This document shows, in pieces, positions 5,980 through 13,820 of a stretch of 31,412 nt of DNA. The DNA is from JBBQER01 sp038320885 (GTDB lineage: Bacteria; Actinomycetota; Acidimicrobiia; IMCC26256; PALSA-610), in contig JBBQER010000045.1 in the NCBI GenBank assembly GCA_038320885.1, forward strand, positions 1 to 31,412, given 5' to 3'. Each line of letters opens with the position of its first letter. Positions within the stretch are counted from its first letter, which is position 1. The notes beneath the pieces are model-generated. The model was not told the DNA's origin, made no database searches, and was given only the letters and a program-made list of their open reading frames with translations. A program made the position numbers and the translations under genes.

Positions 5980-7419
5980 ATGGAATCCGTCGTCCCGCCG
6001 CTGCTGCGGGCCCTGTCCAGCGACGAGTACGACCCGCTCCCGGCGCGCCCCGAGGATCATGTCACCGCAACGCGGGTGAACGCGGCGATCGGCGCCGCGG
6101 CCGGCCCTCTCGGGCTGAGCCCGCCGGCGTATGCCGCGGATCGCCGGGGTACGGCCGCAACCCTGCGGGCGATCGACGACGCGAACGGGGGCGGCTTCTA
6201 CGACGTGCCCGAACGCGCGGTCTACGAGGTCGAGGCCGCCGACGGGGCATTCGGCGGCGACGCGCCCGTCATCGACGTGCAGACCCATCTCGTCGACCCG
6301 GCGCGCTGGATCGGTCCGGGCGCGGCCGCGCTCGCGGGCTTCCTGAAGATGGCCGACCCCGACCGCTGGCCGGGCGAGGTCGATCCGCGCGTCATCGACG
6401 GCGCCGCCTGGGCCGCGCTCGTGTTCGGTGCATCGGAGACGGCGATCGCGTTGCTGACGTCGACTCCCGGACCCGCGACGTCGAACGTGTTGACGAACGC
6501 GCAGATCGCGGCTGCGCGAGACGTGGTCGACCGGTACGCGGGCACCGGCCGCGTGCTCACCCACACGATCGTGCATCCCAACCTCGGCCCGCACGAGCTC
6601 GACGCGATGAGCGAATGGAGCGAACAGCTCCGGCCGTCGGGGTGGAAGTGCTACACGCTGTACGGACCGGCGACCGCGGCTTCGCCGACCGGTGGGTGGT
6701 TCCTCGACGACGACGAGATCGGCCTGCCGTTCCTCGATCGGGTCAATGCGCTCGGGCCGCGCGTCGTCGCGACCCACAAGGGCCTCGGCGGACCGATCCC
6801 CGAGCAATCTGCCGCCGCGGCGTCGCCGCGCGACATCGGACCGGCGGCCGCTGCGTTCCCGGATATCACGTTCGTGGTGTACCACTCCGGCTACGAACGC
6901 GATCCCGCCGACGCGGAAGGTCCGTACGACGCGACGAACGCGAACCGCGGTGTCGATCGCTTGATCAAGAGCGTCGAGCTCGCCGGCATCGGGCGCGACG
7001 CCGGATCGCGTGGGGCCGGATCGCGTGCGGCCGGATCGATTGGGAATGTCTACGCCGAGCTCGGCAGCACTTGGTTTCTCATGTTGCGCCGGCCCGTCGA
7101 AGCGGCGCACGTGCTCGGCAAGTTGCTCGTCGCGCTGGGCCCCGAACGCATCGTGTGGGGAACCGACTCGACGTGGTACGGATCACCGCAACCGCTGATC
7201 GACGCGTTCCGCGCGTTCCGAATACCGGCGCGCATGCAGGAGCAGTTCGGATACCCACCGCTCACGGACGCCGACAAGAACCGCATCCTCAGCACCAACG
7301 CGCAGGAGATCTACGACGTTTCCGACGACGCGCTGGGTAGGGCGGACCGCGAGCGCGATCGTTCGTGGGTCACGAACGCGTCGAGCGCCCTGACCGCGGC
7401 TCTTGCATCTGCTCGTTGA
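5980..7419 (+). CDS. Amidohydrolase family protein (Amidohydro_2-like)
   Basis: This 479-residue protein belongs to the metal-dependent TIM-barrel hydrolase superfamily. The barrel starts at IDVQTHLVDP (residues 98-107), where the first His of the usual HxH metal site is Gln. Later conserved elements are VVATHKGLGGP, FVVYHSGYERD and IVWGTDSTWYGSP, supplying the His, His and catalytic Asp. The C-terminus KNRILSTNAQEIYDV is the family's terminal helix. Amidohydro_2 members include decarboxylases and hydrolases. The substrate is unknown. ATG 5980 follows TACGGT by 9 nt. The frame is open further upstream to 5770, but that stretch overlaps the divergent gene and its promoter. An in-frame 15-bp tandem repeat (7000-7044) inserts AGSRG AGSRA AGSIG before the NVYAELGSTW strand. 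The gene's end overlaps a small convergent ORF. Confidence 0.88.
   Translation: MESVVPPLLRALSSDEYDPLPARPEDHVTATRVNAAIGAAAGPLGLSPPAYAADRRGTAATLRAIDDANGGGFYDVPERAVYEVEAADGAFGGDAPVIDVQTHLVDPARWIGPGAAALAGFLKMADPDRWPGEVDPRVIDGAAWAALVFGASETAIALLTSTPGPATSNVLTNAQIAAARDVVDRYAGTGRVLTHTIVHPNLGPHELDAMSEWSEQLRPSGWKCYTLYGPATAASPTGGWFLDDDEIGLPFLDRVNALGPRVVATHKGLGGPIPEQSAAAASPRDIGPAAAAFPDITFVVYHSGYERDPADAEGPYDATNANRGVDRLIKSVELAGIGRDAGSRGAGSRAAGSIGNVYAELGSTWFLMLRRPVEAAHVLGKLLVALGPERIVWGTDSTWYGSPQPLIDAFRAFRIPARMQEQFGYPPLTDADKNRILSTNAQEIYDVSDDALGRADRERDRSWVTNASSALTAALASAR
7000..7044 (+). repeat. 15-bp x3 in-frame tandem repeat in the amidohydrolase
   Basis: Units GCCGGATCGCGTGGG, GCCGGATCGCGTGCG and GCCGGATCGATTGGG lie head to tail, encoding AGSRG-AGSRA-AGSIG. 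The period of five codons keeps the frame. The segment falls in a loop between a helix and the next barrel strand. Confidence 0.85.
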
Positions 7420-7636
7420 CGACGGTCGGCTCTGACTCGACGTCGGTGGGCGCGGCGGGAAGCAAGAAGCCGACGGCATCGTCGTTCGCAGTTGCTCGAA
7501 GCTCCAGCGTGGGATCCGTCGACGCGTAGTCGGGACTCCAGGGCGGGAGCGACGCGGCCTCGTCGCGCGCGACGACCGCCATCAGCGACTTGATGAGCGC
7601 GAGGGCGATAGCCGCCAGCACCAGCACGGGAACCAT
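7370..7636 (-). CDS. Possible small membrane protein
   Basis: An 88-residue ORF begins with one strong hydrophobic helix (VPVLVLAAIALALIKSLMAV, residues 2-21) followed by an acidic, proline-containing soluble tail (SLPPWSPDYA, then a Glu/Thr-rich end). It would be a type I or III single-pass protein. No family is recognised. Its 3' end overlaps the amidohydrolase 3' end by 50 bp, which argues for caution. In its favour, it fills an otherwise empty 366-bp gap and the hydrophobic N-terminus is sensible. TACGTG lies 4 nt upstream of the ATG, a weak leaderless-type signal. Confidence 0.4.
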   Translation of the reverse strand: MVPVLVLAAIALALIKSLMAVVARDEAASLPPWSPDYASTDPTLELRATANDDAVGFLLPAAPTDVESEPTVVNEQMQEPRSGRSTRS

Positions 7637-7761
7637 GCCCCACGTATCGGCAGATTCGTCCCAAATGTGAAGTCCAGTCGCGCGTCACCGCAGGTAGGCG
7701 CCTCGGTGGCGGTTTCCAGCGCCCGCGTCGGCGACAGTCGCCCGCATCCGCCTTACTAAAC

Positions 7762-7781
7762 TATAAAGATCGAAAAGGTGG
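7762..7781 (+). promoter_or_regulatory. AT-rich upstream region with TATAAA and an RBS before the Rrf2-like remnant
   Basis: About 40 bases here (7753-7790) are conspicuously AT-rich for this genome. They hold TATAAA (7762-7767) as a possible -10 and AAGGTGG (7775-7781) 4 nt before TTG 7786. No convincing -35 or palindrome is visible. Confidence 0.35.
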
Positions 7782-7785
7782 AATA

Positions 7786-8100
7786 TTGGAGCGACGGGGG
7801 TACACCCGCAACGTGACAGCGCAGCAAGGGCGCCCTGCGAAGATTCTCGGCGAGCTCCGCGACGCCAGCATCCTCTCGGCAAGACGCGGCTACCACGGCG
7901 GCTACGAGTTCACGCGCGATCCGCGAGACATCTCAGTCGCCGAGCTCATGCTCGCGACCTCCGGGTACGAGCTCTTCGCGTCGCTCGCTCCGAAGCGCCT
8001 GCAGCCGCGATTCGTCTTCGTCGACAATCTCCGGGCCGAGCTCTCGCTCGTCGCGTGCAACGTGCTCGAATCGACCTCGATCGGGGGCTGTCGACGCAGT
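7786..8100 (+). pseudogene. Truncated Rrf2-family transcriptional regulator (remnant)
   Basis: From TTG 7786 the translation matches the central and C-terminal parts of Rrf2 regulators. RPAKILGELRDASILSARRG with YHGGYEFTRDPRDISVAELM corresponds to the family's 'kiL..Lr.aGlv.S.RG..GGy.L...p..Itv..ii' segment, and VACNVLESTSI to its terminal '.vl..vTl' helix. The first ~35 residues, which hold the start of the winged helix, are missing. The Cys cluster of Fe-S Rrf2 proteins is not recognisable. After about position 8100 the frame continues as an Arg-rich tail to 8217, antisense to the dioxygenase gene, which is not Rrf2-like. It was probably a regulator of the neighbouring genes that lost its N-terminus and its original stop. 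The RBS and AT-rich upstream leave open that a short product is still made. Confidence 0.5.
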
Positions 8101-8122
8101 GCGAAGCGATCCGCGACGAAGA

Positions 8123-9052
8123 TCAGGCCGCTCCCGCGTAGAAAGTCGACGCGTCGCCGCGCAGGGAAACGCCGGGCCGTCCGTCGACGCCGACCGGGAT
8201 CTCCCCCGCCACCGTGACCCGCTCGCAGCGGCGATGCGCGTTGCCGTAGTCGACGATCGCGCAGTGCTGAGTGGAGCGGTTGTCCCAGATCGCGAGGTCG
8301 CCGGCCCGCCAATGCCAGCGCACCGTGTTCTCGGGACGCGTGACTGCTTCCTGGAGCGTGCGGATAACTGATCGCGACAGCTCGTTCGGGTACCCGACGA
8401 CCCGGAGTGCGAACCCGCCGAGGAGCAGTGCGCGCTTACCGGTTTCGGGATGCACGCGCACCGCGGGGTGCTCGGCCCGGTAGATCGTCGACGCGAATTG
8501 CCGGGCGCTCTCGGCCCATTCCGGGTGCGACTCGGCCCGACCGCCGTCGATGCGCGTGTCGGGATGCACGTTGGTGTGCACGATGCGGAGCGTGTCGGCC
8601 AGGTCGCGCAGCTCCGGTGAGAGCGACTCGTAGGCGTTCACGGTGTTGGCCCAGACCGTGTCGCCGCCCACCTCGGGGATCACGACCCCGCGCAGGAACG
8701 TGAACGAGACGGGCTGGTCGAGGAAGGTCACATCGGTGTGCCAGTCGGCCGCGGGCGCGCCCTTGGCGGAGTCGACCTCCTCGAGGAAGGGCCGGTCGGG
8801 CGGCGACTGGATCGTCGGGTGGCCGAGCGTGAGCACGCCGAAGCGACGTGCGAACGCGACTTGCCTCTCGTAGTCGAGCGTCTGATCCCGGAAGAACACC
8901 ACCTTGTTCTCGAGCAATGCCCGCCGGATGTCGGCCACGGTCTCCGCGTCGAGGTCCTGCGAGAGGTCGACACCGCCGAGCTCCGCTCCGATCGTGCCCG
9001 TGACCGGCGACATAGCCAGGCGGCCTTTGGTCTGCGTGGGTTCGTTCGGCAT
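8123..9052 (-). CDS. TauD/TfdA-family Fe(II)/2-oxoglutarate dioxygenase
   Basis: This 309-residue enzyme has the double-stranded beta-helix facial triad of the family: His105-x-Asp107 in ADWHTDVTF and distal His263 in STQHCAIVDYG. The 2-oxoglutarate-binding Arg is near the end (RRCERVTVAGE, residues 274-278). The N-terminal IGAELGGVDLSQDLD and ENKVVFFRDQ are characteristic. Members hydroxylate taurine, alkyl sulfates or aryloxyacetates. The substrate here cannot be read from sequence. It begins 18 bp after the MFS transporter's stop on the same strand, so import or export and oxidation of one small molecule are probably co-expressed. Met14 (MSPVTG) is an alternative start. The 3' end overlaps the tail of the Rrf2-like remnant. 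Confidence 0.95.
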   Translation of the reverse strand: MPNEPTQTKGRLAMSPVTGTIGAELGGVDLSQDLDAETVADIRRALLENKVVFFRDQTLDYERQVAFARRFGVLTLGHPTIQSPPDRPFLEEVDSAKGAPAADWHTDVTFLDQPVSFTFLRGVVIPEVGGDTVWANTVNAYESLSPELRDLADTLRIVHTNVHPDTRIDGGRAESHPEWAESARQFASTIYRAEHPAVRVHPETGKRALLLGGFALRVVGYPNELSRSVIRTLQEAVTRPENTVRWHWRAGDLAIWDNRSTQHCAIVDYGNAHRRCERVTVAGEIPVGVDGRPGVSLRGDASTFYAGAA

Positions 9053-9070
9053 GCCTCGATTGGAGCGCGC

Positions 9071-10255
9071 TCAGCGCCCGCGCGCAACTGCCGCGGTCCA
9101 AGCCGCGGCCGCGAGTCCGCCCAGGCCGGCGATCACCAACACGACACGCGGCGATGCGACGTGCAGGAGGAGTCCGCCCGCGACGTACGACACTCCGGCG
9201 GCCAGACCGATCACGCCGAAGAGGTTTGCGAACGTCCGCCCCAGCCGTTCGGCCGGCACCCTCCGCTGCAAGAGGGTCGAGACGCCGACGTCGACCGAGC
9301 TCGCGCCGAGCCCGCGCAACACCTGCATCGCGCACGCGGCGTAGGTTGCCCACGCGAGACCCGTGAAGAGATTGCCGAACGCGGTCAGGGCGAGACCACC
9401 GGCGAAGAAGGTCAGCGGCGCCCACGCGTGAAGCTTCGTAGCCACGAGGAACCCGATGAACAACCCGACGCCGGATCCCGCGTACAGCAATGCGGTTCCG
9501 GTCGATCCCGAGTGGAGCACGTTGCGACCGAGGAACGCGAGCGCGACGTCGTCCATGCCGATGAACACCACGAAGAGGCCGAAGCCGATGACGACCGTCC
9601 GCACGAGCGGATCCGCGAAGAGGTCTCGCACGCCGTCGAGCGCGTCGCGGTGCCACGACGTGACTCCCGTCGCATCGAGCGCGTCACCAATTGGTGGGAG
9701 CGCGGGAAGACCGACGAGCACGATCGCCGACACGACAAATGTGCCCGCGTCGACGAGCAACGCTCCGCGCGTCCCGACGAGAGGAACGAGCGCAGCGGCG
9801 AGCGCGGCGCCGACGGCTTCGAAGCCGAAGGTCCCGAAGCCCAACACCGCGTTCGCAGCTTCCAGATCCTCGTCGGCGACGACGCGCGACACACCACTTC
9901 GCGCCGCGGGCCCGACGGTCGCGGCCAGAATCGATCGCGCCACCACCAACCCGAACACGACGGGGAGCCAATCCAATGACGCGGCCATCGCGACCACCGC
10001 AACCGCCTGGAGCAGCTCGCACGTGATCATCAACCGCCGCATGTCGACGCGATCGGCGAGGGCACCGGTCCACGGCGCCAACAACGTCGGCGCGAAGTCA
10101 CCGGCCAGGAGCAACCCCGCGACCGCGAAGCCCTCGTTCGTGTGCTGGGCGACGTAGAGGATCAGCGCGACCAGCGCGAGCGAATCGCCGACGAACGAGA
10201 CGAACCGCGAGAGCCACAGGCGGCGGAACGCAGGCGACTCCTTGAGCAACCTCAC
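9071..10255 (-). CDS. MFS transporter (MFS_3/enterobactin-exporter-like)
   Basis: This polytopic protein of 394 residues begins at GTG 10255 (GTG 10264 gives three more residues). It starts SPAFRRLWLSRFVSFVGDSLALVAL, the hallmark of the EntS-like MFS_3 branch. It carries the loop-2/3 motif GALADRVDMRRLM and the SRVVADEDLEAANAV segment after TM5. About 11-12 hydrophobic helices can be counted. Such proteins usually export siderophores, drugs or small metabolites by proton antiport. Upstream, the open frame continues to 10501 but is arginine-rich and antisense to the divergent dehydrogenase's signal peptide, so it is not coding. It lies upstream of, and probably co-transcribed with, the TauD-type dioxygenase. 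Confidence 0.9.
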   Translation of the reverse strand: MRLLKESPAFRRLWLSRFVSFVGDSLALVALILYVAQHTNEGFAVAGLLLAGDFAPTLLAPWTGALADRVDMRRLMITCELLQAVAVVAMAASLDWLPVVFGLVVARSILAATVGPAARSGVSRVVADEDLEAANAVLGFGTFGFEAVGAALAAALVPLVGTRGALLVDAGTFVVSAIVLVGLPALPPIGDALDATGVTSWHRDALDGVRDLFADPLVRTVVIGFGLFVVFIGMDDVALAFLGRNVLHSGSTGTALLYAGSGVGLFIGFLVATKLHAWAPLTFFAGGLALTAFGNLFTGLAWATYAACAMQVLRGLGASSVDVGVSTLLQRRVPAERLGRTFANLFGVIGLAAGVSYVAGGLLLHVASPRVVLVIAGLGGLAAAAWTAAVARGR

Positions 10256-10317
10256 TGGTCGCACTCGCTGCCACTCGTCGCTCCTCGCACCTCGGCAGTC
10301 TGTCCGCGGTGCCGCCT

Positions 10318-10347
10318 TTGTGACGGCTTCGCGGACACTTGTAGGCT
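10318..10347 (+). promoter_or_regulatory. Leaderless promoter of the first PQQ-type dehydrogenase
   Basis: TTGTGA (10318-10323), an 18-bp spacer and TAGGCT (10342-10347) stand 6 nt before ATG 10354. Transcription is predicted to begin at or next to the ATG. The block CACTTGTAGGCT is repeated upstream of the second copy. Confidence 0.6.
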
Positions 10348-10353
10348 CGAAGC

Positions 10354-11541
10354 ATGCGCGGACGATGGATCGGATGCGTTCTCGTCGCCGCGTGTCTCGT
10401 CGCCGCGTGTCTCTTCGGCGCCGTCTCGAGCCCCCTTGCCGGCGCGGCGTCCGCACCGGCCGACCTCTCCCGGGCCGACCTGTCACAGGCCGACCTCTCA
10501 CAGGCGCACGTCAAACTCGTACGAATCGCTTCGGGGCTGAAAAGCCCGATCGCGCTGGCATGGCGCGCCGGCGACGGCAGCCGCGTGTACGTCGCCGAAC
10601 AGACCGGTCACGTCCGGATCGCCACCCAGGGTCACGTCGTGGGCACCGCGCTGACCGTCGCGGTCGCGTCAGGTGGCGAACGCGGTCTGCTGGGCCTCGC
10701 GTTCTCCCGGGACGGCACGAAGATGTACGTCGACTACACGGAGCCCGACGGGGACATCCGCATCGAGGAGTACACGATGAACGGCAACGTCGCGAACGTC
10801 GCGACCCGCCGCCGGCTCCGCGTGATCCCGCATCAGACCGCAGCCAACCACAACGGCGGCAACCTCGTCGTCGGCGCCGACGATCTGCTCTACATCAGCG
10901 TGGGCGACGGCGGCGGCGGTGGCGACCCGGCGCACAACGCGCAGAACCTCAAAGTGCTCCTCGGCAAGATCCTGCGTATCGATCCTCGGCCCGGCGCCGG
11001 CACGGCGTACACCATTCCTCCGAGCAACCCGTTCGTGAACACTGCGGGCGTCCGGCCCGAGATCTACATGTGGGGCTTGCGCAATCCCTGGCGGTTCTCA
11101 CTCGACCGGCTCAACGGCGACATGTGGATCGGCGACGTGGGCCAGGACGACTGGGAGGAGATCGACTACGTGCCCGCCGGGCAGTCCGGAATCAACTGGG
11201 GCTGGAACCTCCGTGAGGGATTCCAGCCGTACAAGGGTGGTGTCAAACCGCCGGGCGCGCGCGACCCGCTCCTGGTGCGATCACACGCCAACGGAGACTG
11301 CGCCATCATCGGCGGCTACGTGTACCGCGGTTCGACGATTCCGAACTTCAACGGCGCATACGTGTTCGGCGACACCTGCAGCGGCGCGCTGCGCGCGGTG
11401 GTGCAGCAGGGTGGAAAGGTCACCCAGTCCAAGAATCTCATGTTGAACGTGCCGCAGCTCACGACATTCGGCGAAGGAGTCGCGGGCGCGATCTACGCCG
11501 CGTCACTGGACGGCACGCTCTACGCGCTCGCCCCGACGTAA
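10354..11541 (+). CDS. Secreted PQQ-dependent sugar dehydrogenase-like protein (GSDH family), copy 1
   Basis: This 395-residue six-bladed beta-propeller resembles soluble glucose/aldose sugar dehydrogenases. A signal peptide (about 1-32, CVLVAACLVAACLFGAV core, cut after GAASA or nearby) sends it outside the membrane. Family motifs follow: VYVAEQTGHVRI, RGLLGLAFSRDG, NHNGGNLVVGADDLLYISVGDGG, GKILRIDPRPGAG, EIYMWGLRNPWRFSLDR, IGDVGQDDWEEIDY, INWGWNLREGF and IIGGYVYRGSTIP. The substrate is likely an aldose or other polyol, with PQQ as expected cofactor. Neither is provable here. Two short in-frame 15-bp repeats lengthen the signal peptide and the mature N-terminus (ADLSR-ADLSQ-ADLSQ) relative to the tandem copy, which accounts for its 12 extra residues. 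Confidence 0.93.
   Translation: MRGRWIGCVLVAACLVAACLFGAVSSPLAGAASAPADLSRADLSQADLSQAHVKLVRIASGLKSPIALAWRAGDGSRVYVAEQTGHVRIATQGHVVGTALTVAVASGGERGLLGLAFSRDGTKMYVDYTEPDGDIRIEEYTMNGNVANVATRRRLRVIPHQTAANHNGGNLVVGADDLLYISVGDGGGGGDPAHNAQNLKVLLGKILRIDPRPGAGTAYTIPPSNPFVNTAGVRPEIYMWGLRNPWRFSLDRLNGDMWIGDVGQDDWEEIDYVPAGQSGINWGWNLREGFQPYKGGVKPPGARDPLLVRSHANGDCAIIGGYVYRGSTIPNFNGAYVFGDTCSGALRAVVQQGGKVTQSKNLMLNVPQLTTFGEGVAGAIYAASLDGTLYALAPT
10381..10410 (+). repeat. 15-bp x2 perfect tandem repeat in the signal peptide
   Basis: CTCGTCGCCGCGTGT occurs twice in a row, encoding LVAAC-LVAAC inside the hydrophobic core of the signal peptide. It is absent from the paralog at 11587. Confidence 0.9.
10459..10503 (+). 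repeat. 15-bp x3 tandem repeat at the mature N-terminus
   Basis: Units GCCGACCTCTCCCGG, GCCGACCTGTCACAG and GCCGACCTCTCACAG encode ADLSR-ADLSQ-ADLSQ. The text resembles a pentapeptide repeat but three units cannot form that fold. It is probably a linker expansion. The neighbouring paralog lacks it. Confidence 0.85.
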
Positions 11542-11574
11542 GCCCCGCCGGGATCGGTCCGCTTCGGCCACTTG

Positions 11575-11580
11575 TAGGCT
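11575..11580 (+). promoter_or_regulatory. Leaderless -10 box of the second PQQ-type dehydrogenase
   Basis: TAGGCT sits 6 nt before ATG 11587, the same box, preceding CACTTG and spacing as in copy 1. The -35 region is poor, so copy 2 may be weaker or differently controlled. Confidence 0.5.
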
Positions 11581-11586
11581 GGAGTG

Positions 11587-12738
11587 ATGCGCAAGCGATG
11601 GATCGGATGCGTTCCCGCCGTCATAGGGCTCGGCGTTTTCGGGCTCGCCGTCGCCATCCCGGGCTCGGCCACCGCGGCGACGTCACCGGCCAACCTTCCG
11701 CTCGCGCACCCGCGGCTCGTACAAGTCGCCACCGGACTCACCAATCCGGTGGCGCTCGCCTGGCGCGTCGGCGACGGCGCTCGCATGTACGTCGCCGAAC
11801 AGGCCGGTCACGTCCGGATCGTCTCCCAGGGTCACATCGTCAGCACCGCGCTGAACATTCCGGTCGGGTCGGGCAACGAGCGCGGCCTGCTGGGCCTCGC
11901 GTTTTCCCGGAACGGCACGAAGATGTACGTCGACTACACCGACGCCACCGGAGACATCAATGTCGTGGAGTACACGATGAACGGCAACGTCGCGAATCTC
12001 GCGACGCGGCGGCGGCTCCTCCTGATCCCGCATCGCGCGTTCGCCAACCACAACGGCGGCGACCTCGTGATCGGCGCCGACAACCTTCTCTACATCAGTG
12101 TCGGCGACGGAGGCGGCGCCGGCGACACGTTGCACAGCGGGCAGAACCTCAAAGTGCTCCTCGGAAAGGTCCTGCGCATCGACCCCCAACCGGGCGCGGG
12201 CAAGCCGTACACCATTCCTCCGACCAACCCGTTCGTGAATCGCGCCGGCGTGCGCCCGGAGATCTACATGTGGGGCTTGCGCAACCCGTGGCGGTTCTCG
12301 CTCGACAGACTGAACCGCGACACCTGGATCGGCGACGTGGGGCAGGACGCGTTCGAAGAGATCGACTACGCGGCCGCGGGTCAGTCGGGCATCAACTGGG
12401 GCTGGAACCTCCGCGAGGGATTCCAGCCGTTCAACCGCGGCGCCAGGCCTCCCGGTGCGCGCGACCCGCTCCTCGTGCGCTCCCACAACACCGGAGACTG
12501 CGCCATCATCGGCGGCTACGTGTACCGCGGTTCGACGATTCCGAACTTCTACGGCGCGTACGTGTTCAGCGACACCTGCACCGGCGAGCTGCGCGCGGTC
12601 GTCCAGCAGGGCGGGCACGTCACCCAGTCGAAGGATCTCGCGTTGAAGGTGCCGCAGACCACGACGTTCGGCGAAGGGCTCGGAGGCGGGCTCTACGCCG
12701 CGTCGCGCACGGGCAGGATCTACGCGCTCTTCCCGTAG
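11587..12738 (+). CDS. Secreted PQQ-dependent sugar dehydrogenase-like protein, copy 2
   Basis: This 383-residue paralog of the preceding gene is 45 bp downstream in the same orientation and highly similar throughout (RKRWIGCV start, NHNGGDLVIGADNLLYISVGDGG, EIYMWGLRNPWRFSLDR, INWGWNLREGFQPF). The signal peptide is conventional (about 1-30, ending ATAAT). I chose ATG 11587 rather than the adjacent GTG 11584, because it aligns with copy 1 and keeps the same 6-nt distance from TAGGCT. Substitutions are concentrated in surface loops, such as DATGDINVVEY for EPDGDIRIEEY. Both copies look intact, so this is a retained duplication, perhaps with different substrate range. Its 3' end overlaps the convergent oxidase gene by 19 bp. 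Confidence 0.93.
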   Translation: MRKRWIGCVPAVIGLGVFGLAVAIPGSATAATSPANLPLAHPRLVQVATGLTNPVALAWRVGDGARMYVAEQAGHVRIVSQGHIVSTALNIPVGSGNERGLLGLAFSRNGTKMYVDYTDATGDINVVEYTMNGNVANLATRRRLLLIPHRAFANHNGGDLVIGADNLLYISVGDGGGAGDTLHSGQNLKVLLGKVLRIDPQPGAGKPYTIPPTNPFVNRAGVRPEIYMWGLRNPWRFSLDRLNRDTWIGDVGQDAFEEIDYAAAGQSGINWGWNLREGFQPFNRGARPPGARDPLLVRSHNTGDCAIIGGYVYRGSTIPNFYGAYVFSDTCTGELRAVVQQGGHVTQSKDLALKVPQTTTFGEGLGGGLYAASRTGRIYALFP

Positions 12739-13772
12739 ACGAGCAGCGAACGATCCGCCTCGGCCGGCGTTCGACACCCGGTGAGCGCGAGCGCGTTCTC
12801 CAGCTCGAGCTGGAAACGCGTCAAGAGCTCGGTCACGCCTTCTTCTCCCGCGATCGCGAGCGCCCACAAGTACGGGCGCCCGATCAAGACTGCGTCCGCG
12901 CCCAGGCAAAGCGCGCGCAGCACGTCCCGCCCGCTCCGGATCCCGCCGTCGACAAGTACCGGGGCCGGGCGCGTCGCAGCCGCGATCTCTTCGAGCACCG
13001 ACGCGGTCGCGACGACGCCGTCGAGTGGGCGACCGCCGTGATTCGACACGATCACGCCGTGCGCGCCGTGATCGATTGCCGCACGCGCGTCGTCGGCGCG
13101 TAGCACGCCCTTGACCAGCACCGGCATCGAGGTCGACCCGGCGATACGGGCGATCGTCGACCAGGTGACCGACGGATTGAGCGGCGACGCGCCGGACCGG
13201 GCGCGGAGCAAGGGGTCGACCGCACCGCGATCGGGCATGTAACCGTGAACCCGGATCGACGCAACGGGCGCGTCGATCGTCACGACGATCGCGCCGAAGC
13301 CCGCGTGCGCGGCACCCGACAACGTCGATGCCAGGCGCTCCTCGTCGCGGGGGACATACATCTGGAACCAGCATGTTCCCGGCGCCGAACGCGCCACGTC
13401 GGACGGCGGGTGGGTGCTCGACGACGACACGACATACGTGGTGCCGGTCCGGGCAGCCGCGCGCGCCACCGCGAGCTCGCCTTCGGGATGCCCGTAACCC
13501 GCAAACGCGCACGGCGCCAGCAGGACGGGCGCGCGTTGCGAAACACCGAACAGGTCGACTGCGGTAGAGAGCGACGCGACATCACGGCCGACGCGCGGGA
13601 CGAACCGCCATTCGCCCCACGCCCTCTCGTTGTCGTGCGTCGGCGGGAACACCGCCGTCGTCTCGTAGTAGGTGGCGGCTTCGTCGGTGAGACGGCGCCG
13701 CGCCTCGGCTGCCATCTCGATGGGATCCCAGGGCAGCAGGCTCCCGGTCCGGTCGGTCACGGTGCCAATCAT
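12720..13772 (-). CDS. FMN-dependent alpha-hydroxy-acid oxidase/dehydrogenase
   Basis: This 350-residue TIM-barrel flavoenzyme is of the glycolate oxidase / lactate dehydrogenase family and oxidises a 2-hydroxy acid to the 2-oxo acid. Visible FMN and substrate residues are Thr165-Asp167 (VVTIDAPV), Lys221 (VLVKGVL), the catalytic base His245 and Arg248 in IVSNHGGRPLDG, and the phosphate-binding DGGIRSGRDVLRALCLGADAVLIGRPYLW split across residues 275-303. The N-terminal ETTAVFPPTHDNERAWGEW replaces the usual 'SGA..E.T...N..A', so the substrate pocket is divergent. Length fits the family. The acid itself cannot be named. It overlaps the convergent dehydrogenase by 19 bp. Confidence 0.93.
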   Translation of the reverse strand: MIGTVTDRTGSLLPWDPIEMAAEARRRLTDEAATYYETTAVFPPTHDNERAWGEWRFVPRVGRDVASLSTAVDLFGVSQRAPVLLAPCAFAGYGHPEGELAVARAAARTGTTYVVSSSSTHPPSDVARSAPGTCWFQMYVPRDEERLASTLSGAAHAGFGAIVVTIDAPVASIRVHGYMPDRGAVDPLLRARSGASPLNPSVTWSTIARIAGSTSMPVLVKGVLRADDARAAIDHGAHGVIVSNHGGRPLDGVVATASVLEEIAAATRPAPVLVDGGIRSGRDVLRALCLGADAVLIGRPYLWALAIAGEEGVTELLTRFQLELENALALTGCRTPAEADRSLLVYGKSA

Positions 13773-13820
13773 CGCGGACGCCGAATGCCGGCGGGCGGGT
13801 GCCCGCGCCGTGTCCCGGGT

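Noticed and set aside
10459..10503. A pentapeptide-repeat domain in the dehydrogenase N-terminus (ADLSx)
   Set aside because: Only three units, far too few for the quadrilateral beta-helix. A 15-bp tandem duplication explains it.
11683..13512. A long minus-strand frame across the second dehydrogenase
   Set aside because: It is antisense to a clearly conserved protein and continues out of frame through the hydroxy-acid oxidase. No family match.
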